The notes beneath the pieces were generated by a model. It did not search any database, was not told where the DNA came from, and worked only from the letters and a program-made list of their open reading frames with translations. A stretch of DNA of 21,144 nucleotides from an uncultured Candidatus Saccharibacteria bacterium. Its GTDB lineage: Bacteria > Patescibacteriota > Saccharimonadia > Saccharimonadales > Saccharimonadaceae. Positions 11,885 through 20,955 of this stretch are shown piece after piece. Where the stretch lies: contig CALGUM010000045.1 in NCBI GenBank assembly GCA_937902295.1, forward strand, positions 1 through 21,144. Reading direction: 5' to 3'. Every line of letters begins with the position of its first letter. Positions within the stretch are counted from its first letter, which is position 1. The translations under genes were made by a program, and so were the position numbers.

Positions 11885-13918
11885 TTAATTTAATGTCGTG
11901 AGTCGCTGATTTTTTTCAACCTGCGCTGCCAACTGTTTATATTGTAGCAAATCCTGTCCAGATGCGAGAAAATCTTGTGCAGCCTTTTGCACGCGGGAAA
12001 TTAATTTTGCGTCTCCTAGGTTTGCAACCTGCAGGTTAAGTGCTCCATGTTGCGCACGTCCGTACACTTCACCCGGACCCCTGAGCCGCAGATCAACCTC
12101 TGCTAGGTAGAACCCGTCCTGAGATTTCTCTATTTCTTTTAGGCGAGCCGATGGCTTGGAACTATCGCTCACCACTAGATAGCAATAGCTCTGATGCGAA
12201 CTCCTACCTACGCGACCGCGTAGTTGGTGCAGTTGACTCAGCCCAAAACGATCGGCGTTTTCGATAATCATCACAGTCGCATTGGGCACATCGACACCGA
12301 CCTCTACAACCGTGGTACTCACGAGAATATCAAGTGAACCATCAGCAAATTCCTGCATAACATTTTCTTTTTCTGCTGGGGTGAGTTTTCCGTGCAGCAA
12401 GCCGACGCGGCGATGGGTGAATACGGTACTTTTGAGTTTTTTGTATTCCGCCTCGACACTTTTTACGTCATTTTCTGGATTATCGTCGATGAGACTACAT
12501 ATAATATACGCCTGTCTACCTTTGGTGAGCTCGCTATCGACCTGCGCATAGAGTAACTCGGTATTCGTAGGAGCCCAGATTTTTGTCTCTATTGGTTTTC
12601 GACCTGCAGGTAGCTCATCGAGCACCGACACATCGAGTTCTCCATACACGGTGAGCGCTAAACTACGCGGTATTGGGGTAGCGGTCATCGCCAAGAGATG
12701 CGGCATCCGCTCAGACTTGTCTAAAAGTGCTTGGCGCTGCGCCACACCAAAACGATGCTGCTCATCGATAACTACAAACCCAAGTTTATGGTATTCAACT
12801 TTCTTCTGAATGAGTGCGTGCGTTCCTACTATCACCTGCACGTCCCCCGAGGCTATTCGTTGAAGTAACGTGGCTCGGGCTGCACCTTTGACACTTCCCG
12901 TCAACAAGCCGACATGTATGCCGAAAGGTGTCAGTAATTGACTCAACGTCTCAGCGTGCTGCGACGCAAGTATTTCGGTGGGCGCCATAAAGGCTGACTG
13001 GTATCCCTGCTGAGCGGCCTGATTTGCCGCCATGCCTGCTACGACGGTTTTTCCCGAGCCCACATCACCTTGCAGTAATCTATTCATTGGAATGCGTGAT
13101 TCAAAATCTTGAATAATTTGCCACGCCGCTTGGCGCTGCGCGCCCGTAAGCGCGAATGGTAGTCTTGATACAAAACCTCGCGCTGCGTCTTTATCAAATG
13201 CAATCCCCCACCCTTCGAGGCGACTATTGGCTTGCTTGTTGAGTGCGCTCGCGAGTAATAATTCAAACAGCTCTTCAAACCCCACCCGCTCTTTTGCTCG
13301 GGCAATATGCTCCTGCGACTCAGGAAAATGAAGTGCTACGTGCGCCTGGGCGTTCGACATAAGTTCATGTGATGAGACTATGCTATCCGGCAGCGTCTCA
13401 CCTAGCATAGTGATCGTGGGTCGCAGGCTTGCGACCAACTTGCGCAGCAGTTGCGGCTTGACTCCTTTTATGGAGCGATACACAGGCACAATCTCTGCAC
13501 CCGCCTCATGTTCTAACTTTTTAGCTTGTTCAACCGAAGGGTTCGTAAGCTGATACCGATTATAACTAAACTCAAATGTTCCGGAGAACATATAGCGCTC
13601 ACCTGGCTTAAGTTGCGTTGCACGGTAGGGTTGATTAAACCACACGGCCTTGAGCTTACTGGTTCCGTCTGTAAGTACCGCCGTAGTAATCCGCATACCA
13701 CGTCGAACAGGACGCGTCTCGATAGATTCTGCTTGCGCAATAATAGTCACCTTACCAGGCTTGAGATCCTGGATCGTACTGGGGTGTGAGTAATCATCGT
13801 AAGTACGAGGAAGATAGTGGACGAGGTCCTTGACAGTTCGCAAACTCGCACGCGCAAGCGCTTCATCGATCTTATCACCGACACCGTCAAGTTCACGAAG
13901 TGGCAATGAGAGATTCAT
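11885..13918 (-). CDS. recG: ATP-dependent DNA helicase RecG
   Basis: Remodels stalled replication forks and recombination intermediates. 677 residues, the usual size. An N-terminal wedge/OB region spans about 1-150. Helicase motifs in order are GDVGSGKT (Walker A, 284-291), MAPTEILASQH (311-321), DEQHRFG (385-391), MTATPIPR (411-418), and the C-terminal VEVGVDVPNATVMII and LHQLRGRVGRS (motif VI). The start ATG overlaps the stop of the phosphohexomutase gene in TAATG. It is the last gene of the tyrS operon by spacing, though read-through into the next gene is possible because no terminator is seen in the 51-nt gap. Confidence 0.97.
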   Translation of the reverse strand: MNLSLPLRELDGVGDKIDEALARASLRTVKDLVHYLPRTYDDYSHPSTIQDLKPGKVTIIAQAESIETRPVRRGMRITTAVLTDGTSKLKAVWFNQPYRATQLKPGERYMFSGTFEFSYNRYQLTNPSVEQAKKLEHEAGAEIVPVYRSIKGVKPQLLRKLVASLRPTITMLGETLPDSIVSSHELMSNAQAHVALHFPESQEHIARAKERVGFEELFELLLASALNKQANSRLEGWGIAFDKDAARGFVSRLPFALTGAQRQAAWQIIQDFESRIPMNRLLQGDVGSGKTVVAGMAANQAAQQGYQSAFMAPTEILASQHAETLSQLLTPFGIHVGLLTGSVKGAARATLLQRIASGDVQVIVGTHALIQKKVEYHKLGFVVIDEQHRFGVAQRQALLDKSERMPHLLAMTATPIPRSLALTVYGELDVSVLDELPAGRKPIETKIWAPTNTELLYAQVDSELTKGRQAYIICSLIDDNPENDVKSVEAEYKKLKSTVFTHRRVGLLHGKLTPAEKENVMQEFADGSLDILVSTTVVEVGVDVPNATVMIIENADRFGLSQLHQLRGRVGRSSHQSYCYLVVSDSSKPSARLKEIEKSQDGFYLAEVDLRLRGPGEVYGRAQHGALNLQVANLGDAKLISRVQKAAQDFLASGQDLLQYKQLAAQVEKNQRLTTLN

Positions 13919-15705
13919 TATGTGTCGAGTAGTTGCGATTTGAGCTTAGAGGTAAACGCATCGAGCGTTGCTTGAAGCTCTGCATAGGCACCGGCTACGT
14001 CGCTAGCCCGCTCTTGGCTCAATGACTCATACCACTGCACATACAGCTTAATTTTAGGCTCTGTGCCACTTGGACGCACTGTGACGCGACGGCGAATATC
14101 GCCGAACTCAAACACTAATACGTTACCTGTCGCACAGTCTATTCCCACCTGCTCCTTTGTTACAAAGTCCGTACGCACAAGTGTCGTATAGTCTTGCACT
14201 GCAGTCACTTCTTGCCCTCCTAAGAGTGCGGGTGGAGCTATCTGCAGATTGCGCATAATAGTTTGCATGGACTCGAAACCATCAGCACCTGGGAACTGTA
14301 CATCTACAAGCTGCTCTTCGTATATACCGTGAGTAGCAAAAAGCTCTAATAGTCGATCGTATAGTGTCTTACCCTGCTCTTTATAGTATGCCGCGGCTTC
14401 GGCGAGTGTCAGTGCACCCGCCGCACCATCTTTGTCCCGCGCATAGGTACCTTTGAGCAAGCCGTAACTTTCTTCTCCTCCTAGCACAAAAATTTCATCA
14501 CTGCCTTCTTTGTTGCGAAGCAGTTCACCTATGTACTTAAATCCGACCAGCATATTGCCATACAACTTGATGCCGTGATGATCGGCAAGCGCCTGCAGTA
14601 GATCGGTTGTGACAATAGTTTTCGCAAGGTAGTGCTTCTGCGTGAGCTCGTTGTTTTGTTGCATCATTTCGAGCACATAGTCTGCAGCGAGCGCTGCAGC
14701 TTGATTGCCGTTAATGTACACCGGTGCATCTTTATGCCTCACGACAACTCCAATTCGATCGGCATCCGGGTCGTTCGTGATCACGATATCAGCGTGCTCG
14801 TCCATCATTTTTTTGACGGCCATTTCATTGGCAACAACTTCCTGAGGATTCGGCTTGCCGTCTGGAATCGTTGGGAAACTGCCGTCTGGGACCATCTGTT
14901 CTTCGACTACACGAATGTCAGAAAACCCCGCAGCTCTCAGCACCGGCAATACGTTTGTTTGCCCTGTGCCATGGAGCGGTGAATAGACAATCGAAATATC
15001 ACGTGATTGACCTACCGCTTCAGCAGATGCTGCGTTGACGTAGGCTGCATCGACTTCTGCACCGATGATTTTTATCCTACCCTCTTGAACAGCTTCATCG
15101 AACGGCACCGTATGGATCATTTCTATCTCACCAGCTTTTTGGAGGACACCTGCATCGTGTGGTGCCACCAATTGCGCGCCGTCATTCCAGTACGCCTTAA
15201 ACCCATTGTCCGCAGGTGGGTTGTGGCTTGCACTAATCACAATGCCAGCAGCTGCACCAAGATGTCGCACTGCAAAACTCAGCTCAGGGGTTGAGCGGAA
15301 CTCATCAAAGATATACGTAGTAAATCCATTTGCAGCACATACTTCGGCAGCAACACGACTAAGCTCCGGCGAACTAATACGCGTATCACAGGCAATTACT
15401 ATACCTTTTTCTGGTGCCGAGACATCAAATTCAGTTGCATACACACAAAGTGCCTGCGCGCTTTCACCGATTGTGATACGGTTGATGCGATTTGATCCTA
15501 CTCCAACTACGCCGCGTCTTCCGCCTGTGCCGAACTCTATTACCTTAAAAAAGCTATCTTCCAGCTCTTGCCAGGCCTGGGCCTCTACCAGTGCTTCAAC
15601 CTCCGCAGCATATTCACGATACTTCGGCTCCGTGAGCCACCGAGAGATATTGTGAGCGGCGCCCTTTGACACATGTTGCTCTAAAATCGCCATATCAACT
15701 ACCAT
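13918..15705 (-). CDS. Alpha-D-phosphohexomutase (phosphoglucomutase/phosphomannomutase)
   Basis: Interconverts hexose 1- and 6-phosphates, feeding glycan precursor synthesis. 595 residues. The active-site serine loop is VISASHNPPADNGFKAYW (156-173, phospho-Ser160), the magnesium loop NDPDADRIG (311-319), the sugar-specificity loop GGEESYG (409-415) and the phosphate-binding loop RPSGTEPK (544-551). The long form resembles PgcA-type enzymes active on glucose and/or mannose phosphates. The frame extends to 15783, but the ATG at 15705 is preceded by GGAGGT and lies 1 nt after the yibE/F-like stop. That Shine-Dalgarno is inside the last codons of the upstream gene, so translation is coupled. Confidence 0.93.
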   Translation of the reverse strand: MVVDMAILEQHVSKGAAHNISRWLTEPKYREYAAEVEALVEAQAWQELEDSFFKVIEFGTGGRRGVVGVGSNRINRITIGESAQALCVYATEFDVSAPEKGIVIACDTRISSPELSRVAAEVCAANGFTTYIFDEFRSTPELSFAVRHLGAAAGIVISASHNPPADNGFKAYWNDGAQLVAPHDAGVLQKAGEIEMIHTVPFDEAVQEGRIKIIGAEVDAAYVNAASAEAVGQSRDISIVYSPLHGTGQTNVLPVLRAAGFSDIRVVEEQMVPDGSFPTIPDGKPNPQEVVANEMAVKKMMDEHADIVITNDPDADRIGVVVRHKDAPVYINGNQAAALAADYVLEMMQQNNELTQKHYLAKTIVTTDLLQALADHHGIKLYGNMLVGFKYIGELLRNKEGSDEIFVLGGEESYGLLKGTYARDKDGAAGALTLAEAAAYYKEQGKTLYDRLLELFATHGIYEEQLVDVQFPGADGFESMQTIMRNLQIAPPALLGGQEVTAVQDYTTLVRTDFVTKEQVGIDCATGNVLVFEFGDIRRRVTVRPSGTEPKIKLYVQWYESLSQERASDVAGAYAELQATLDAFTSKLKSQLLDT

Positions 15706-15706
15706 G

Positions 15707-16876
15707 CTACCTCCGTGGGTTATATTGAACTCTTTTGAGTATAGCAAAAATCTGCTCTTTCTTGCCAACAAGCAGCACTGCAAGCCCAGTGCTCAAAGGG
15801 ATAGCAAGTATAATACCGATACTCGCGATAGCTGTTCGAATAATTTCCACACTAAGGTACTCCATATTTAACGCCATAAGAAAATTGCTGTTTGATTCGA
15901 TCACAAATGACAATGCCAGTATAGTAGGCAGAGCTACGCCAATATAAGCGAGAGCGAGTGTATTGACGAGTGCACTAAGGTGTTCGCGACCTACTGACAT
16001 ACCTCTAGTGAACAGTTCACGGTTTGAGATAGAGCGTTTTGTTTGGTAGAGTTCATCGACTGTAGCTACCTGTGTCGTCACTACATCATCGAGCACGCCA
16101 AGTGATGCAATAATGATGCCGCCGAGTAGAATTCCGTACATATCAAGTTGGGTCGACGACGAAGCATTCAAAATGCCCGACGTATCGTCGTATATTCCAC
16201 TCAGGCTCGCCATCCAGCCACTTAGCACCGCGAGCCCAATCACAAGGATCAAGGCGATATAAATACTCGCGAGCGAAATAACCGTGCGCCATCGCAGCGT
16301 ATGAGCTATCATGACAGCAATCGTCGCAATAACAAACGCGCCGATTGCACTTGCGACTAACGCATCCGCTCCGCTAAGCGTCGCAGGGATAATATACAAT
16401 GCCACAACCGCAACACTAATAGCAAGACCGGCGATACTGAGCACCCCCTGCCTTCCACCAATCGCCACCACAAGTACAATCATGACTGCGAGCAGTGCTG
16501 CAAGCCAAGGCATGCGCCATACAGTAATCATTGAGCTTGGACCTTCAAGCGGTGCTTGCTCTGGAATCAAGACTACTGTACCGAGCCGTTGGGATTCACT
16601 ATATAGATAGAGCTCGCGCTCACTGCCTTTTTGTACACCATCGAGCACGCGTACCGTTCCGCTATCATCGTTACGCGCGACAATTTCGGCACGAACGTAT
16701 GTTTCTTCTTGAGTAGGGGTATCAATAAACGGCGTGGTATTTGCTTTTGGGGCGGTATAGGGGGTAGCTACAGCAGCAATCAATCCCGCTATCACGAGTG
16801 TCGCCACAATAATTGCCATGCGCCATCGATACCTGATAAGCGCACGCTGCACAGGAGTCCACCGAAAATTCTTCAT
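15707..16876 (-). CDS. YibE/F-family membrane protein
   Basis: 389 residues. One N-terminal membrane helix at about 21-38 is followed by a small extracytoplasmic domain (45-115), then a set of helices from about 122 to the end. Family hallmarks are LGVLDDVVTTQVATVDEL at 259-276 and GREHLSALVNTLALAYIG at 296-313. YibE/F proteins are multi-pass membrane proteins of unknown biochemical function, with transport suspected. The start ATG overlaps the tyrS stop in TAATG, and the stop is 1 nt before the phosphohexomutase start, so it is embedded in a translationally coupled operon. That context implies constitutive expression but does not reveal a function. Confidence 0.88.
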   Translation of the reverse strand: MKNFRWTPVQRALIRYRWRMAIIVATLVIAGLIAAVATPYTAPKANTTPFIDTPTQEETYVRAEIVARNDDSGTVRVLDGVQKGSERELYLYSESQRLGTVVLIPEQAPLEGPSSMITVWRMPWLAALLAVMIVLVVAIGGRQGVLSIAGLAISVAVVALYIIPATLSGADALVASAIGAFVIATIAVMIAHTLRWRTVISLASIYIALILVIGLAVLSGWMASLSGIYDDTSGILNASSSTQLDMYGILLGGIIIASLGVLDDVVTTQVATVDELYQTKRSISNRELFTRGMSVGREHLSALVNTLALAYIGVALPTILALSFVIESNSNFLMALNMEYLSVEIIRTAIASIGIILAIPLSTGLAVLLVGKKEQIFAILKRVQYNPRR

Positions 16877-18084
16877 TATCGCACCAGTACGAAAGTGTTT
16901 TTACCTTTTTTTAGCAAGGACTGAGTGGTGACTTGTATGTCATCACTAATTTTCTGACCATTCAAAGAAATAGCGGAACCTGCAATGAGGCGGCGCACTT
17001 CCCCCTTACTCTTGGCTATTCCCGAGGCAACTAATATATCTGATACGCTCTCTCCTATGGTACCTGTGGGCAGCTCATGAGATAACATCTCTATCACTTC
17101 TGCTCCTTCGAGCGGCGCCCCACCAAACAATACGTTTGTTGCATCTCGCGCAGCATCAGCACGTTCCTGCCCGTGCACAATTTTTGTCACTTCATACGCC
17201 AGGCGTTTTTGTGCGACACGGCGCTCCGGCGCCTCAGATTGCTGCGCTGCAATCTCTTCTATCTCTTCACAGCTGAGTACTGTGTAGATTTTCATGTACT
17301 CTATTACACCAGCGTCATCTACATTGAGCCAAAACTGGTAGAATTTATATGGGCTCGTAAACTCTGGATTCAACCATACCGCTCCGCCTTCTGTTTTACC
17401 AAATTTACGGCCCGTTGCATGATTGATCACGAGAGGCGTGCTAAGCACATGCGCCTCCGCACCCTCAATACGCCGGATCATATCAACTCCCGCTATGGCA
17501 TTACCCCATTGGTCTGCTCCACAGAGCTGGAGTGTCACACCATGCTCTCGGTACAAGTGCAGAAAATCATACGCTTGGATTAGTGCGTAGCTAAATTCAG
17601 CATAACTAATACCATTACCGCCTTCACCGAGTCGCGTTTGAATAAAATCACGGCCAAGCATCATACTCATCGGAACATGCTTACCGATATCACGAAGAAA
17701 TGATAGATAGTGTATATGCTGGAACCAATCGTTGTTATCGACAATATGGATATCAAGACCAGAAAATAATGATTCATACTGGCGCTTGATTTCTGCTTTA
17801 TTAGTTTCGATTTCGTCGACCGCCCGCAGGTCCCTCTCATCTAACTTGCCGTCTGGATCTCCTATCATACCAGTAGCTCCACCTAGGAGTAAGTAAACCG
17901 TATGGCCATTTGCGGCTAGCTGGCGCACCATCATCGCACTTGCAAGGTTTCCTATCTGCATACCAGCACCGCTGGGATCCACCCCAAAATATATAGCGCG
18001 TGGTTTGTCGTCAAGCTCGGCAAGATTCTTGAGCGTTGTCTGATTCACGAAGCCACGCCATGTAAGTTCCTCTGATAAAGTCAC
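16876..18084 (-). CDS. tyrS: Tyrosyl-tRNA synthetase
   Basis: Charges tRNA-Tyr. 402 residues. The Rossmann catalytic domain has FGVDPSGAGMQIGNL at 33-47, GGATGMIGDPDG at 68-79, QLCGADQWGNAIAG at 186-199 and the KMSKS-type loop KFGKT at 227-231. A C-terminal S4 RNA-binding domain covers about 343-402. The HIGH-type signature reads QIGN, with Gln43 in place of the first His. The start codon is GTG at 18084, preceded by AGAGGA at correct spacing; no other start fits better. It heads the operon with yibE/F-like, phosphohexomutase and recG, and is divergent from the penicillin-binding protein gene. Confidence 0.96.
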   Translation of the reverse strand: MTLSEELTWRGFVNQTTLKNLAELDDKPRAIYFGVDPSGAGMQIGNLASAMMVRQLAANGHTVYLLLGGATGMIGDPDGKLDERDLRAVDEIETNKAEIKRQYESLFSGLDIHIVDNNDWFQHIHYLSFLRDIGKHVPMSMMLGRDFIQTRLGEGGNGISYAEFSYALIQAYDFLHLYREHGVTLQLCGADQWGNAIAGVDMIRRIEGAEAHVLSTPLVINHATGRKFGKTEGGAVWLNPEFTSPYKFYQFWLNVDDAGVIEYMKIYTVLSCEEIEEIAAQQSEAPERRVAQKRLAYEVTKIVHGQERADAARDATNVLFGGAPLEGAEVIEMLSHELPTGTIGESVSDILVASGIAKSKGEVRRLIAGSAISLNGQKISDDIQVTTQSLLKKGKNTFVLVR

Positions 18085-18123
18085 GTTGTTCCTCTACTAC
18101 TAAATATAATCTCGTATACCATA

Positions 18124-18132
18124 ATTGTACCA
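18124..18132 (-). promoter_or_regulatory. Extended -10 promoter of the tyrS operon
   Basis: TGGTACAAT on the minus strand, giving a leader of about 33 nt before the GTG start. No T-box features fit in so short a leader. Confidence 0.5.
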
Positions 18133-18161
18133 GAAATAAATGTTTTATAGATGAGATTGTT

Positions 18162-18170
18162 TGCTATAAT
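18162..18170 (+). promoter_or_regulatory. Extended -10 promoter of the penicillin-binding protein gene
   Basis: TGCTATAAT, a perfect extended -10, 33 nt before the GTG start. A second box, GATAAT at 18174-18179, lies exactly 7 nt before the ATG of a five-codon ORF. Confidence 0.65.
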
Positions 18171-18186
18171 GGGGATAATACTTCTT

Positions 18187-18204
18187 ATGGGAAAGACAGA
18201 GTAG
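18187..18204 (+). other. Possible five-codon leader ORF (MGKTE) coupled to the PBP gene
   Basis: The ATG at 18187 opens M-G-K-T-E and stops at TAG 18202-18204, whose G is the first base of the GTG start of the next gene (TAGTG). The GATAAT box 7 nt before the ATG matches the leaderless spacing seen at other genes in this window. Chance occurrence of so short an ORF is easily possible. Confidence 0.35.
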
Positions 18205-20858
18205 TGACAAAAAAATCTTCACCGCGCAAGATGAGTGTGTATGCGAATCTTTCGCACAAGCGCAAGACAAAAAAAGACCATAAGGCCCGAAAGCGCGCCC
18301 AGTACTTAGCTACGCTTCCGAAGCATCCTGTCAAGCGAACTTTGTATCGCATGCACCCTAAGCGAGTCGGCAAGTACTGGTTTAGTCGCAAGGGCGGCAT
18401 CATGGCGCTCAAAATTATTGGTATATGTGTCCTGCTTGGTGTGCTCACGATTGGTTCGCTTTTTGCGTATTATCGACGCGATCTGGCAGCAATACGACCA
18501 AGCGAGATCGACAAGCGTGTTCAGACGACTGTGACAACGTATGTTGATCGCAATGGAGAATTGCTATGGGAAGACAAGGGTGACGGCGACTACAAGCAGG
18601 TTATCGAGAGTGATCAGATCAACGCTCATATGAAAGATGCTACCATTGCCATCGAAGATAGGGATTTTTATGATCACCACGGAGTCAGTCCGACTGGCCT
18701 CGTACGTGCAGCAGTAAACAATGCACGCGGAGGTAGTACGCAAGGTGGCTCGACACTTACTCAGCAGCTCGTCAAGCAGGTGTTCTTCGCAGACGAAGCT
18801 CAAGACCGAAGCCTCGGCGGCATTCCTCGAAAAATCAAAGAGCTGATCCTCGCCATGGAAGTTGAGCGCATGTACGATAAAGAGCAGATTCTTACCTTGT
18901 ACCTTAACGAGTCACCCTATGGTGGACGCCGTAACGGTGTCGAAAGTGCTGCGCAGACGTACTTTATGAAGCCTACGAAAGACCTCACCTTACCAGAGGC
19001 GGCGCTTCTTGCGGCAATCCCCAACCAGCCCGGTCTATATGATCCATACAACGACGCTGGTCACGATGCGCTTATTGCGCGCCAACACAGAGTACTAGAT
19101 GCGATGCAACAAACAAAGAAGATATCCAAAGAAGAAGCTGAAGAGGCGAAAAAACATAATATCCTCGCCACGATCCAGCCCGCCGTGGCAAGCAATGAGG
19201 ATATAAAAGCACCTCATTTCGTGCTCGAAGTACGTAAACAACTCGAACGTGAGCTTGGAAGTGCTACCGTGGGACGCGGCGGCCTCACAGTAAAAACGAC
19301 ACTCGATCTACGCGCCCAGCAAGCTGCCGAACAAGCAATCGCAACAGGGGCTGAAATGTTGCCAAATTACGGTGCTGATAACCTCGCACTTTCGTCTGTC
19401 GATGCTCAGACTGGCGAAGTGATCGCAATGATTGGTAGCATCAACTATCACATGGAAGGATACGGTCAACAAAATAGTGCGACGTCCCCACTCGAACCGG
19501 GTTCAAGCATCAAGCCAATTTCCGATTTTGCGCCACTCTTTAAGCAGCGCGAAGGCATTAACTACGCACCAGGATCAATTCTGCGTGACGAGAATATAGA
19601 TGCTATCTATTGTGCCGGTTCACCAGGAGACTGTTCACTTAACAACTACACGAGGCAAACCTATGGCAACGTCACAATACGACAATCGCTCGCTGGATCA
19701 TTGAATCGTCCTGCAGTAAAAGCAATGCACATCACCGGTGTCGAAGAAGCCCTGCAAACAACACGCGATATGGGCGACCTATCCTACTGCGCAGATAACA
19801 ACAACGCGGGTCTCTCTGCAGCGATTGGTGGCGGATGCACCGTAAAGCAAATCGAGCACACCAATGCATATGCTACCCTCGCCCGCAATGGTGCATACAA
19901 ACCGCTCTCCTACGTACTAGAGGTGAGAAATTCATCGAAAGAAGTCCTCAAGAAACAAGAAGAGGTGCAACCGAAACAAGTCCTTGATCCACAGACAGCA
20001 TTCATGGTGACAGACATACTAGCAGATCCACAAGCTCGTACACTTACCTTCGGATCACAAGCCTACGCATTTGGATTCAACATTCCAAATGTGTGGACTG
20101 CAGCAAAAACAGGTACCACGGAAAACGGACAAGGCCAAGCCAAAGACTCGTGGCTCATGAGCTACTCGCCGGTAGTTTCCACTGGTGTATGGATGGGCAA
20201 TCACGATGGACGCCCCCTCAGTTCAAGCGACAACTCCGTAGTACGTCGAGTCACCCATGACTACATGACAGGCGTCCATACCAACGTATATCAACCCGAT
20301 GGAAGATGGCAGCCAAACCAGCAGATCGAGAGACCAGAAGGACTTAAGGAACTTGCGCTCAGTGGACGTCGCGACATCTACCCTTCGTGGTTTGATCAAA
20401 ACGCAGGTATGACAAATGAGAACCTGATATTCGACCGCGTGTCTAAAAAGAAAGCGACTGACTGCACACCCGATAGTGCACGCATCGAAGTGGGAGTACG
20501 TAAGACGATCGACCCCATCACAAGTCGCCCTGCATATATTGCACCTGATGGCTACGACGCCTCTAAGGATGACGACATACATAACTGTGGTGATATCAAA
20601 CCTTCCGTGAGCTTAGCCGTCAGTCGAGCCGATGGAGGCGCACGAATCGTCGCTAATGTATCACAAGGTACACACGCACTCAGTTCACTTAAAATAGCTG
20701 TAGACGGTAATATTGTCGCCGATGTTCCTATCGGCGGAGCCGGACGACACGAAGTGACGGTTGGCGCCTCCAATGGAGCAAGTATCTCAGCTACCGTAGA
20801 AGATCAAGCACTATACACAGGTACAGGTACAGCGACCTACAGCGGTGGCAATGGCTAA
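18204..20858 (+). CDS. Class A penicillin-binding protein (glycosyltransferase plus transpeptidase)
   Basis: Polymerises and cross-links peptidoglycan at the outer face of the membrane. 884 residues. A very basic cytoplasmic tail covers 1-65 and a membrane helix about 68-90. The GT51 domain has AIEDRDFYDHHG (catalytic Glu151), RGGSTQGGSTLTQQLVKQ and a KIKELILAMEVERMYDKEQIL segment. The transpeptidase domain has SSIK (Ser434-Lys437), SLN (499-501) and KTGT (635-638). A C-terminal beta-rich domain follows from about 797. Six cysteines lie outside the membrane (470, 477, 529, 545, 754, 795), an even number compatible with disulfides. The GTG start gives the basic tail; the next in-frame ATG (18231) lacks a ribosome site. 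It is monocistronic, ending at a strong terminator. Confidence 0.96.
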   Translation: MTKKSSPRKMSVYANLSHKRKTKKDHKARKRAQYLATLPKHPVKRTLYRMHPKRVGKYWFSRKGGIMALKIIGICVLLGVLTIGSLFAYYRRDLAAIRPSEIDKRVQTTVTTYVDRNGELLWEDKGDGDYKQVIESDQINAHMKDATIAIEDRDFYDHHGVSPTGLVRAAVNNARGGSTQGGSTLTQQLVKQVFFADEAQDRSLGGIPRKIKELILAMEVERMYDKEQILTLYLNESPYGGRRNGVESAAQTYFMKPTKDLTLPEAALLAAIPNQPGLYDPYNDAGHDALIARQHRVLDAMQQTKKISKEEAEEAKKHNILATIQPAVASNEDIKAPHFVLEVRKQLERELGSATVGRGGLTVKTTLDLRAQQAAEQAIATGAEMLPNYGADNLALSSVDAQTGEVIAMIGSINYHMEGYGQQNSATSPLEPGSSIKPISDFAPLFKQREGINYAPGSILRDENIDAIYCAGSPGDCSLNNYTRQTYGNVTIRQSLAGSLNRPAVKAMHITGVEEALQTTRDMGDLSYCADNNNAGLSAAIGGGCTVKQIEHTNAYATLARNGAYKPLSYVLEVRNSSKEVLKKQEEVQPKQVLDPQTAFMVTDILADPQARTLTFGSQAYAFGFNIPNVWTAAKTGTTENGQGQAKDSWLMSYSPVVSTGVWMGNHDGRPLSSSDNSVVRRVTHDYMTGVHTNVYQPDGRWQPNQQIERPEGLKELALSGRRDIYPSWFDQNAGMTNENLIFDRVSKKKATDCTPDSARIEVGVRKTIDPITSRPAYIAPDGYDASKDDDIHNCGDIKPSVSLAVSRADGGARIVANVSQGTHALSSLKIAVDGNIVADVPIGGAGRHEVTVGASNGASISATVEDQALYTGTGTATYSGGNG

Positions 20859-20909
20859 CAACCGCGGCAGGACAGACGACGACTAAGCTGCTCCTGAGTC
20901 AGCTACAAT

Positions 20910-20940
20910 AATAAAACCCTCCGAGATGGAGGGTTTTATT
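20910..20940. terminator. Bidirectional intrinsic terminator
   Basis: A perfect 13-bp stem, AATAAAACCCTCC paired with GGAGGGTTTTATT, around a GAGAT loop, with T-runs readable on both strands. It sits between the convergent PBP gene and the partial gene at the right edge. Confidence 0.93.
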
Positions 20941-20955
20941 CATTACTACAATACG

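Noticed and set aside
15706..15783. Longer N-terminus of the phosphohexomutase
   Set aside because: It would overlap the yibE/F-like gene by 77 nt, and the GGAGGT site points to the ATG at 15705.
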